From Pontibacillus chungwhensis BH030062 (GTDB taxonomy: Bacteria > Bacillota > Bacilli > Bacillales > BH030062), in assembly GCF_000770675.1 (NCBI RefSeq), contig NZ_AVBG01000001.1, forward strand, positions 496,001 through 560,000: a stretch of DNA of 64,000 bases. Reading direction: 5' to 3'. Of the stretch, positions 52,724 through 60,302 are shown piece after piece; position 1 is the stretch's first letter, and each line of letters starts with the position of its first letter. Made by a program: the position numbers and the translations under genes. Under the pieces are notes generated by a model. It was not told the origin of the DNA. It ran no database searches and saw nothing but the letters and a program-made list of their open reading frames with translations.

Positions 52724-53063
52724 GGCGACGATTTTCAACAAGCCTCAATCCCTTCGTCAATGTGGAGTGCTCCCTATCCACTTTCAACATAAGGATCAAA
52801 TATGCCGTAAAACTAGTAATACTAAGAGCAAACGCTATGCGAACGGTGTAGTATAAACCTGCAGCGGGCTTGTCTAGTTCTATAATTTGCGACGCAAATA
52901 GGCTAGTTAAGGCTGCTATAGCTCCGCACAATACTGTTAGACACAAGAGAGTACTAGTCGGCCACCACCAACGTTCATTCACAAACAATTCCCGTATACC
53001 GAATGCGCTACTTACCATGACCACGATAAAGCTAGCCAATGTCCATAAGAATAACTCTAGCAT
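52698..53063 (-). CDS. Small membrane protein of unknown function
   Basis: A 121-residue protein with three to four hydrophobic helices (residues about 3-22, 35-60, 68-95) and a basic C-terminal tail (RLVENRRQKKEG). GGAGGGG lies 6 bases before the ATG. No family recognised. Its 3' end lies in the shared terminator with brxA. Confidence 0.6.
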   Translation of the reverse strand: MLELFLWTLASFIVVMVSSAFGIRELFVNERWWWPTSTLLCLTVLCGAIAALTSLFASQIIELDKPAAGLYYTVRIAFALSITSFTAYLILMLKVDREHSTLTKGLRLVENRRQKKEGASQ

Positions 53064-53172
53064 ACAATCCCCTCCGCTACTATTCTATGAACACCTTCTC
53101 TTCTCTATGACCTACAATAAACAACCTTGTTCCATCAACTCAGCACCCGTTAACAAGTTAAAGTATTAAACG

Positions 53173-53220
53173 GTGCCAGACACCCACTGTTTCGCTAAAG
53201 CACTAAAGGGTGTCTGGCAC
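53173..53220. repeat. GTGCCAGACACCC inverted repeat, copy 1
   Basis: Perfect 13-bp arms GTGCCAGACACCC and GGGTGTCTGGCAC around a 22-base loop, in the gap between two minus-strand genes. The same arms recur at 63432-63493 and a degenerate half-copy at 60256-60273. No T-run next to it, so not an ordinary terminator. Confidence 0.75.
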
Positions 53221-53253
53221 GCATCATTGCACTAATTTGTTAAAGCATTTGGA

Positions 53254-54390
53254 TTATAAAGCTTCGTAAAGGTCTTTTATATTGTCTATGATGTTATGCT
53301 GGTTATTTTGTTCGAACTCCTGTCTTGCTTTTTGACCTGATAGTCCGGTTAAGACAGCTACAAAATGACAGCCAAGGCTTTGCGCGGCTAGTCCATCTGC
53401 CAACGAATCTCCAACAATTACAACTGAATCTTTCTCTTCTTCAGTAAACGTATACTCCAGTGCTTCTTCAATACTTGAACGCTCTAACCAAGCAAACATA
53501 TACGTAAATGGATTTGGTTTCGCTAGCGGGGCTTTGTCTCCGTACCTATGCTCGGCTTCTAACACATCAGATGCAGTCGCCATACGATTACGATCAAAGT
53601 AAGAAAGAATACCAAGCTTTTCAAGAGGCTCAACTGTTTCAAGAGCTGGTCGGCCTGTCCCAATACCAAGTGTATAGCCCTCTTCTTTAAGCTTCGTAAA
53701 TAGTTCATCAAGTTCTTCCATTGTAGCTAGTGGGGTTTCGATATGGACAAACCCTTCTTTTCCTTTTTGATAAGCCGGGCGCCCAATGGATTTTTCTGTT
53801 AAACCTTCTCCTACATACCACTCTTGGAAGGTCTCTCTACCAAGTTCCCAAAGCTGACTATTGCGAGTAAATGCCATTGTCTCAATCCCTGTCATTTCAT
53901 AAGCAATATGATTCAAATGCGTGAGTAACTCAACACGCATTGCTTCTGCCTCTTTCATAACTGGAACAAACGTTTTATAGTCTGGTTCTATACCAGCCTT
54001 ATAAAGCTCTCCCCCAATTTCTTGGAGTGTCTCGCGATTTAACGTCTTCTCTTGAAGGACTTTCTTTACATACGACTCGTTTGCCTCACTTAACTTTGAC
54101 AGCAAACGAATGAGTTGGAAAGAAAATGTTAAGTAAACCATGTCCCAGTTCGCGTTAATCCCTTTTGATTTAATAAGATACAAAACTTCATCATCCTGAA
54201 AAACTTCTGCCCGAAGCTCTCCTACTTCACTCTCTGTCACATTTGTATGGAACCGATCTGATTGAAGGCCTAAATAATTCTCACTATGTATAAGCTCCCA
54301 CACCGTCAAGGCTGAAGCATCGAAATACCTGTGCTCACTCAATAAAACACCATCAACATCAAACAGAATTGTTTTTCCCAATTGGCTCAC
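53254..54390 (-). CDS. HAD-superfamily hydrolase with large cap
   Basis: A 378-residue HAD phosphatase: motif I ILFDVDGVLLSE (Asp10, Asp12), motif II GIGTGRPALET, a Lys in KPNPFTYMF and motif IV VIVGDSLADGLAA. A helical insert of about 190 residues between motifs I and II is much larger than in ordinary HAD phosphatases. Substrate unknown. ATG at 54390; no neighbours share its direction. Confidence 0.85.
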   Translation of the reverse strand: MSQLGKTILFDVDGVLLSEHRYFDASALTVWELIHSENYLGLQSDRFHTNVTESEVGELRAEVFQDDEVLYLIKSKGINANWDMVYLTFSFQLIRLLSKLSEANESYVKKVLQEKTLNRETLQEIGGELYKAGIEPDYKTFVPVMKEAEAMRVELLTHLNHIAYEMTGIETMAFTRNSQLWELGRETFQEWYVGEGLTEKSIGRPAYQKGKEGFVHIETPLATMEELDELFTKLKEEGYTLGIGTGRPALETVEPLEKLGILSYFDRNRMATASDVLEAEHRYGDKAPLAKPNPFTYMFAWLERSSIEEALEYTFTEEEKDSVVIVGDSLADGLAAQSLGCHFVAVLTGLSGQKARQEFEQNNQHNIIDNIKDLYEAL

Positions 54391-54533
54391 CTACTCTTCT
54401 TAGAATTATGTCCTATTGTAGCAAGGTAAAGCACAAAAGAACAGACTAAGCTTTCTTACTCTAACTATTGGTGATAGGACAACCCTAAACAGGCATAAGG
54501 TGATGAAGAGATGATCACAAAGGAGAGAAGCAT

Positions 54534-54749
54534 ATGGATAACTCCTCATACTTACAATCATTTTATGACCCTTATGTTTACCAAACCCTTCAATCTGTAA
54601 CGGGCAATCAGGTTACCGTGCAAACCACACAAGGCTCTGTACGAGGGAAGCTGACAAACGTACTTCCAGACCATATCGTAGTAGAAATGAATAATACCCC
54701 GTTTTTCATTCGAACTCAGCAAATCGTTTGGGTATTCCCCTCTTCCTAA
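54534..54749 (+). CDS. YuzF-like DUF2642 protein
   Basis: A 71-residue protein with the short beta-rich pattern VTVQTTQGSVRGKLTNVLPDHIVVE and FFIRTQQIVWVFP, which fits DUF2642/YuzF, an Sm-like small domain found in Bacillus spore-associated proteins. AAAGGAGAG precedes the ATG. It lies 21 bases before the manganese catalase gene, so both are probably co-transcribed and perhaps made in the forespore or mother cell (inference). Confidence 0.75.
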   Translation: MDNSSYLQSFYDPYVYQTLQSVTGNQVTVQTTQGSVRGKLTNVLPDHIVVEMNNTPFFIRTQQIVWVFPSS

Positions 54750-54770
54750 ACTGAAAAAGGAGGCGTTCTT

Positions 54771-55661
54771 TTGTTTAAACGAGAGAATCGTATATTAGTA
54801 GAACTACCAATTCCAGAGCATGGTGATCCGAACGCGATGGCTGCTGTGCAAGAATTATTAGGTGGTAAGTTCGGTGAGATGTCAACACTTAATAACTATA
54901 TGTTCCAATCCTTTAACTTCCGTGGAAAGAAAAAGTTAAAGCCTTTTTACGATTTAGTTGCAAGCATCACTGCTGAGGAGATGGGGCATGTAGAATTAGT
55001 GACAACATCAATTAACTTGCTCTCTAAAGATAATACGTTCCCAGGCCCGCCTGACATTACACCCCTGCAAGCTGGCAAAGATGCTCGTAACACGTATCAG
55101 TTTATCTCAACGGCCCAAACAGCGTTAGTCGGAGATTCAATGGGCAACGCATGGTCAGGGGATAATGTATTTAACAGCGGGAATCTAGTGTTAGACCTCT
55201 TACACAACTTCTTCTTAGAACTTGGAGCTCGCACTCACAAAATGAGAGTCTATGAGATGACTGATCATCCTACAGCTAGAGAAATGATTGGTTATTTACT
55301 AGTCCGTGGAGGGGTTCACGTCGTTGCTTATGCAAAAGCGTTAGAGATCGCAACAGGTGTAGATGTTACTAAAATGCTTCCCGTTCCAAACCTTGATAAC
55401 TCCAAATTCGATTACGCAAAAAAATATGAAGAACAAGGTTTAGATAATATTTTATACACCTTTAGTGATACGGATTACAAAGATGTCAAACAAATATGGA
55501 AAGGACAAAATCCTGAAACAGGCGCCCCATTAAAAGTCATTGAAGGTTCGCCTAAAGGAGCACCTGTTCCTGACCTGGATGATATTCCAGAACAATTTGC
55601 TCCTGGAGTGGATGCAGATGATTATAGACGGATCGCTAAACGCTTAATGGAAAATATGTAA
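54771..55661 (+). CDS. Manganese catalase
   Basis: A 296-residue non-haem catalase with a dimanganese centre in a four-helix bundle. Metal-ligand segments are visible: LGGKFGEMSTLNNY (Glu), ITAEEMGHVELV (Glu, His), LHNFFLELGARTHKMRVYEM (Glu) and RGGVHVVAYAKAL (His). It destroys hydrogen peroxide; Bacillus relatives (YdbD, CotJC, YjqC) are often spore-associated. The start is TTG at 54771, behind AAAGGAGG. Confidence 0.92.
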   Translation: MFKRENRILVELPIPEHGDPNAMAAVQELLGGKFGEMSTLNNYMFQSFNFRGKKKLKPFYDLVASITAEEMGHVELVTTSINLLSKDNTFPGPPDITPLQAGKDARNTYQFISTAQTALVGDSMGNAWSGDNVFNSGNLVLDLLHNFFLELGARTHKMRVYEMTDHPTAREMIGYLLVRGGVHVVAYAKALEIATGVDVTKMLPVPNLDNSKFDYAKKYEEQGLDNILYTFSDTDYKDVKQIWKGQNPETGAPLKVIEGSPKGAPVPDLDDIPEQFAPGVDADDYRRIAKRLMENM

Positions 55662-55704
55662 ATACAACTAAAAGTCAAAATATATAAAATAATCTGAATA
55701 TATA

Positions 55705-55734
55705 TTGACGGTTCTCATCATTTTGTTTTATAAT
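55705..55734 (+). promoter_or_regulatory. Promoter of the S-box/metY unit
   Basis: TTGACG, 18 bases, TATAAT, about 35 bases before the SAM aptamer. Confidence 0.75.
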
Positions 55735-55770
55735 TCTTAACAAGCTCTTACGATGAAAGACAAAAAAATA

Positions 55771-55926
55771 TCTTATCTAGAGTGGCGGAGGGACTAGGCC
55801 CTGCGAAGCCCGGCAACCTTCAAGCAACGTGTGCTTGAGTGGTGCTACATCCTACAGGTCTGTGGATCTGGAAGATAAGATGAGGACTGTTACATACACC
55901 CTCTTCTTATGAAGGGGGTTTTTTAT
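55771..55926 (+). promoter_or_regulatory. SAM-I (S-box) riboswitch
   Basis: P1 is TCTTATCT (55771-55778) with AGATAAGA (55873-55880). Between them are the S-box invariants AGAGTGGCGGAGGGACT, GGCCCTGCGAAGCCCGGCAA-CC and the P3/P4 hairpins. A terminator ACCCTCTTC-TTAT-GAAGGGGGT plus T-run follows (55896-55926). High S-adenosylmethionine would stop transcription of the homocysteine synthase gene behind it. Confidence 0.95.
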
Positions 55927-55993
55927 ATACCCTCTCCCCCTAACCTGTACGGCAATTTTTCCTAGACATTCATTTAACCAAGGAGGAATTGTT

Positions 55994-57679
55994 ATGACTC
56001 ATCAATCCCAATCATATCAAAAGGAAACGCTTAGTTTACACGGAGGACAGCAACCTGACCCCACAACAGGTTCACGCGCTGTACCCATTTATCAAACCAC
56101 TTCATATGTCTTTAATGATACAGACCATGCTCAGAATTTATTCTCACTAGCAGAACCAGGCAACATCTACACACGCCTTGGTAACCCAACGGTTGATGTC
56201 TTCGAACAACGTGTTGCCCTTTTAGAAGATGGGGTGGCTGCAGTAGCAACATCATCCGGCATGTCGGCTATTACACTAGCGATTTTGAATATCGCAAGTG
56301 CAGGTGATGAAATTGTCGCATCCACTAACTTGTATGGTGGGACTTACAACTTGTTTGCCGTAACGCTCCCTAAGTACGGAATCCATGTTACATTTGTCGA
56401 TAGTACAAATCCTGAACAATTCCGCGATGCCATCACACCAAAGACAAAGGCAATCTTTGCTGAAGTAATCGGTAACCCTAGTCTACATGTGCTAGATATA
56501 GAGTCTGTAGCTGATATCGCACATGAATACCACATCCCCCTAATAGTGGATAGCACTTTCGCCACGCCTATCCTTTGTAAACCTCTTTCATATGGAGCGG
56601 ATATTGTCGTTCACTCTGCTACGAAATGGATTGGAGGTCACGGAACTTCTATTGGTGGAGTTGTCGTTGATGGTGGTCGATTTGACTGGAATCATGAGAA
56701 CTTCCCTGGCTTTACTGAACCAGATGCTAGTTATCACGGTCTCAGATACGGCCTTGATGTTGGAGCAGCAGGATTCGCTGTTAAATTAAGAGTTCAATTA
56801 CTAAGAGATATTGGCGCCTGCTTAAGTCCACATAATGCCTTTCATCTCCTACAAGGACTTGAGACATTGCATTTGCGTATCAAACGTCATGTTGAAAATG
56901 CCAAAGAAATCGCCACTTATCTTGAGAACCACCCTGGTGTTGAATGGGTCTCCTACCCTGGCCTTTCTTCACATCCATCATACCCTCTTTCACAGAAGTA
57001 CTTAGGTGAGGGAGCAGGATCAATGATTGTTTTCGGTATTAAAGGTGGTCGTGAGGAAGGAAGAAATGTAATTGACCATATCACTCTTTGGTCTCATGTA
57101 GCGAACGTGGGAGATGCAAAGTCCCTCATCATCCATCCCGCTTCGACGACTCACCAGCAGTTGAATCACGAAGATCTATTGAAAACAGGGGTAACAGAAG
57201 ATTTAATTCGGTTGTCAGTTGGACTCGAATCAGCACAGGACCTAATTCAAGACCTAGAGCATGCGATTCAGAAGGCAACAGGCTTTTCGAATTTGAAACC
57301 ATCAGCCAAGTCTCCCTCTATTCATCTGCAATCAAGTTTATACAGGGATAAAACAACTATAAGACCTAAGACACTTGCCATTATAGGAAGTCAGTTTTCT
57401 GAAGATGAACTTTCTAAATTGTCTCGTTTAGGTTTTAGAGTGACCGAAGCTGGTATTCAAGATGCAGATATTGTCTATGTGACAGAAAAGCCAGGGAGTC
57501 CTATAGAATTAGGGTCGAAAACTAAGCTAGTTGCCTATCACGAAGGCACGTTAAGCGGAAGACAAGGTGATGTCGTCATAAAAGAACATCAAGTAGACTT
57601 ACTTCAAACGAATAATTTATATCAAGAAGCCATTAAAATTCGTACCTCAAGCGTAAAAGAAGAGCCAGCAAAAGTATAA
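55994..57679 (+). CDS. metY: O-acetylhomoserine sulfhydrylase (MetY) with C-terminal extension
   Basis: A 561-residue PLP enzyme. Residues 1-430 are a full O-acetylhomoserine aminocarboxypropyltransferase, making homocysteine from O-acetylhomoserine and sulfide: LSLHGGQQPD, YTRLGNPTVDVFEQR, TSSGMSAITLA, VDSTFATP, SATKWIGGHGTS (PLP Lys211) and the HPASTTHQQL end. Normal MetY stops near residue 430; here about 130 more residues follow, including a strand-helix pattern KTLAIIGSQFSEDELSKLSR and DADIVYVTEKPGS that looks like a small Rossmann-like domain. Its role is unknown. AAGGAGGA precedes the ATG. Controlled by a SAM riboswitch. Confidence 0.9.
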   Translation: MTHQSQSYQKETLSLHGGQQPDPTTGSRAVPIYQTTSYVFNDTDHAQNLFSLAEPGNIYTRLGNPTVDVFEQRVALLEDGVAAVATSSGMSAITLAILNIASAGDEIVASTNLYGGTYNLFAVTLPKYGIHVTFVDSTNPEQFRDAITPKTKAIFAEVIGNPSLHVLDIESVADIAHEYHIPLIVDSTFATPILCKPLSYGADIVVHSATKWIGGHGTSIGGVVVDGGRFDWNHENFPGFTEPDASYHGLRYGLDVGAAGFAVKLRVQLLRDIGACLSPHNAFHLLQGLETLHLRIKRHVENAKEIATYLENHPGVEWVSYPGLSSHPSYPLSQKYLGEGAGSMIVFGIKGGREEGRNVIDHITLWSHVANVGDAKSLIIHPASTTHQQLNHEDLLKTGVTEDLIRLSVGLESAQDLIQDLEHAIQKATGFSNLKPSAKSPSIHLQSSLYRDKTTIRPKTLAIIGSQFSEDELSKLSRLGFRVTEAGIQDADIVYVTEKPGSPIELGSKTKLVAYHEGTLSGRQGDVVIKEHQVDLLQTNNLYQEAIKIRTSSVKEEPAKV

Positions 57680-58170
57680 CGAGGAACACAAACCTTTTTT
57701 TGAGCAGTCGTTTAAAAAAGACCAACAAAAGGATACGATTCCCCTCCTAAACTAACGATGATCAGTGAGCTTATTTCTGGATAATAAATTCAGCACTCCT
57801 CGACCAAAGTTCAGCAGTCCCATAAAATGAAAGTAAAGCTCAAAGTTTCTATAACTTTGAGCTTTTTAGAGTAGTTATCACCAACCACTTTTGCTGGCGT
57901 GGAAGTAAGATCTATAAACTCTTGATTAAAAGCCAAACCCTTAGCCTGAACTTGACTCCTTCTTTCAAATTCCCTAAGCTTAAAATTACGCATAATCTCT
58001 TCAAGCTTTGGTATCCATATTCCCATTCCAAGGCTCAGCGCCACAATAAGGGACAGATAATAATGTATAATAGAACCGATTTTCATATAAATGAGATGGG
58101 TGTTCTTAATGAAAACGATTTATCCCCCTGCTAGTGGGGGGATATGAATCATCAGATTGGAGTCTTTTCT
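57680..58170. other. Intergenic region between metY and the lipoprotein gene
   Basis: About 490 bases. It holds a terminator-like hairpin (57836-57869) and a hairpin with TATCCCCC and GGGGGGATA arms (58119-58143) just before the lipoprotein gene. A 91-codon frame on the minus strand (57811-58086) with a hydrophobic start lacks a ribosome site and runs through the hairpin; it was not accepted as a gene. Confidence 0.4.
57836..57869. terminator. Terminator-like hairpin
   Basis: AAGCTCAAAGT, TTCTATA loop, ACTTTGAGCTT, then TTTAG on plus and TTACTTTCATTTTA on minus. It may end metY transcription, although 160 bases downstream. Confidence 0.6.
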
Positions 58171-58584
58171 ATGAACACGAAATGGCTAGGAGCTTTTATC
58201 ATTCTTACTGTTCTTCTCTCGTCGTGCTCAACAGTTCAAACGTCAGATGAACCGATTACCATTCAAAACTTTTCCTATCATGTAACAAACGAGAACGAGG
58301 AGAAGATTACATTTACAATTAATTTAGAAATTCAAAATCAAACCAAAAACGAACGCTTTGTAAGTCTCATGTATCCAAGTTATATCACCCGTAACAAAGA
58401 AGGTACACAGCCTCCTTTAAGTATCGCAGCTGAGCAAGTAACTTATTTAACTAGAAGTATAACGGTTAAAAAGTCAGGTGAATTAACAGATCAGACCATC
58501 CAGCGAATTATTGACGAAGAAATTCCTTTAGTCGATGGAATTACGATTGGTAAGCGATATGAATTACCATCTTCATCTAAATAG
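58171..58584 (+). CDS. Putative lipoprotein of unknown function
   Basis: A 137-residue protein with a lipoprotein signal peptide: MNTKWLGAFIILTVLLSSC, lipobox L-S-S-C with Cys19 as the lipidated residue. The mature part is beta-rich (FSYHVTNENEEKITFTINLE), resembling an immunoglobulin-like extracellular domain. ATG at 58171 has GGAG at 8 bases and gives a proper signal peptide; the in-frame ATG at 58144 adds nine residues. Function unknown. Confidence 0.7.
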   Translation: MNTKWLGAFIILTVLLSSCSTVQTSDEPITIQNFSYHVTNENEEKITFTINLEIQNQTKNERFVSLMYPSYITRNKEGTQPPLSIAAEQVTYLTRSITVKKSGELTDQTIQRIIDEEIPLVDGITIGKRYELPSSSK

Positions 58585-58612
58585 AGGCTCTCTGTTAAGA
58601 GAGCCTCCTTTG
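58584..58612. terminator. Terminator between converging genes
   Basis: GAGGCTCTCT, GTTA loop, AGAGAGCCTC then CTTTG; the T-run is short. Confidence 0.6.
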
Positions 58613-58627
58613 CATAGTGGCATTCGT

Positions 58628-59848
58628 TTACTTGAGCGATGCAACTTTTTGAATTAGAGAAGCACCAAGGAGAATAACAACCACTCCAAACATACATTGG
58701 GTCGCAACCGTTACAGATTCTTGTATTGAAATCATTTCAGCTGCAACCCCTATACCAATAGTTGCTACTATTGCAAGGAACGCCTCAACCCAACCATACA
58801 TACTTGAAACTCGTCCAAGCATAAAGGTTGGGACCGATTGTTGTACAAAAGTGTTAAATCCAGTTTGAACAAAAGCCATAAAGTAGGAAAGTAAAAAGAA
58901 ACCTACTGCAGCTTGAACAAAAATAGTCGAATATCCATAGATTACATATCCACAAGCTACAAGAATAGCTCCTCCCCAAATCATGAAGCGGTTATCAAAG
59001 CGATTAGCCAATATGATAATAGTTAATGAACCACACACATACCCCGCCCCCGCTACACTTACCAGAAATCCATATTCCTTATCTGATAGATATAATACAT
59101 GTTTCGAAAAAGCCGCTTCTAAAGAGTCAATAGCAGTAGCCCCAATCATTAACAAACCAACTAAAGAGTATGTCACCATTATTCGTCGAGAATTTTTCGT
59201 AAAGTGCCATACGGCTTTCAAGTCTTTTAGAAATAAGCTTATGGAAATCATTTCTGATCCCCCTATTTCATGTTCAAAGACCTTCATGCGGGGGAGCTTT
59301 AATACGAGGAGAGCAGCTATAATGAAGGATAAGCCATTTATTGCAATAACACCATTTAAACTGCTTACCATGAATAATAAACCCGCAATAGCAGGACCTA
59401 ATACAAAACCACCTGAATCAAACAGACTCCTCCAAGCATTAAAACGCTTCCTCTTCTCCACTGGTACAAGTTTTGTCATATAAGATAAAGTTGTTGGTTC
59501 ACTTATGGCACTCGCCATATACATGAATAGGACAAGACCATAGATCAACGGTATGTTCGTTGTTGTTGCAATAATGAGGACAAGCGCCCCTCTAAAGAGG
59601 TCTAATCCTATCATAGCGTTTCGCTGATCGACTCGATCAACGAGGCTACCCGCCCATATGTTAGTTACTATCATAGCAGCAGGCCTTAATAAATATAGAA
59701 TAGTTACGGCAAAAGGAGATCCCGTCTTATTCAATATCATTAAATTTAAAGCAATCAGGAAAATCCAGTCTCCAATTGTAGAAATCGCAAGCGCTCCTAA
59801 CAAAAGTACAGAAGCAAACCGCTGTTTGTCATTCTTTACACGATTCAT
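58628..59848 (-). CDS. MFS transporter behind a T-box
   Basis: A 406-residue major facilitator with about twelve helices. The loop 2-3 motif is present as GSLVDRVDQRNAM and the family pattern is that of YfiS/EntS-like exporters (IGDWIFLIALNLMILNKTGS start). Substrate cannot be read from sequence. Its 5' leader holds a complete T-box, so expression should rise when a particular tRNA is uncharged; this suggests an amino acid or peptide-derived substrate. GGAGGG precedes the ATG. Confidence 0.85.
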   Translation of the reverse strand: MNRVKNDKQRFASVLLLGALAISTIGDWIFLIALNLMILNKTGSPFAVTILYLLRPAAMIVTNIWAGSLVDRVDQRNAMIGLDLFRGALVLIIATTTNIPLIYGLVLFMYMASAISEPTTLSYMTKLVPVEKRKRFNAWRSLFDSGGFVLGPAIAGLLFMVSSLNGVIAINGLSFIIAALLVLKLPRMKVFEHEIGGSEMISISLFLKDLKAVWHFTKNSRRIMVTYSLVGLLMIGATAIDSLEAAFSKHVLYLSDKEYGFLVSVAGAGYVCGSLTIIILANRFDNRFMIWGGAILVACGYVIYGYSTIFVQAAVGFFLLSYFMAFVQTGFNTFVQQSVPTFMLGRVSSMYGWVEAFLAIVATIGIGVAAEMISIQESVTVATQCMFGVVVILLGASLIQKVASLK

Positions 59849-59915
59849 TCCATTTCCCTCCTACAGCAAGATTAGTTGTGATTCAGGAAAAATGAATCTG
59901 GATAGAATTCAACAT

Positions 59916-60186
59916 AAAAACCCACCCCCAAGATCCGTTTCATCTTGGGGGCGGGTCATTTCCGCGGTGCCACCCCAGTTTATTAATATGTCACCATATT
60001 AACCTTCTCAGGTACGGCAGTATATGCTTATACCCTAGCTCTGTAACAGGAGCTCCTGGCACATGATCCCACAACTTGTTCCCATGTGCAGCTCAGAGGC
60101 TTGCTTCAGTCAAACGCTTCTACCCTCTTTCCACCAACCGAGAGCTCTCTGTAAGAAACAATTTGGCCTACTCTTCTCTTCATAGC
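59916..60186 (-). promoter_or_regulatory. T-box leader upstream of the MFS transporter
   Basis: On the minus strand: TATAAT -10 (60190-60195), AGAGAGC, stem I distal part CTCGGTTGGTGG, the specifier stretch TGAAGCAAGCCTCTGAGC, the T-box CTGGGGTGGCACCGCGG (around 59962-59979) and a terminator ACCCGCCCCCAAGAT paired with ATCTTGGGGGTGGGT, then TTTTTATG. By analogy with GAA-specifier-A in the glyQ T-box, the codon would be GCA (Ala, 60102-60104); an AGC (Ser) reading is shifted by three bases. The U-G-G-C in the T-box would pair with a G73 tRNA, which fits Ser better, so the amino acid is unresolved. Confidence 0.85.
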
Positions 60187-60255
60187 TTTATTATAATTCA
60201 GATAAAAGTAACATAATTATACAAACATGTAAAATCCAATACATTACTTTAAAAG

Positions 60256-60273
60256 ACTAAAGGGTCTCTGGCA
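60256..60273. repeat. Degenerate half-copy of the GTGCCAGACACCC repeat
   Basis: ACTAAAGGGTCTCTGGCAC matches ACTAAAGGGTGTCTGGCAC at 53202-53220 with one difference. The other arm is degraded. Confidence 0.5.
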
Positions 60274-60302
60274 CCCTTTATCTGGCTAAAGCATATTTAA
60301 CT

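Noticed and set aside
57811-58086. 91-codon ORF on the minus strand with a hydrophobic N-terminus
   Set aside because: No ribosome binding site before the ATG, and a terminator-like hairpin lies inside its 3' part; kept only as a note to the intergenic region.
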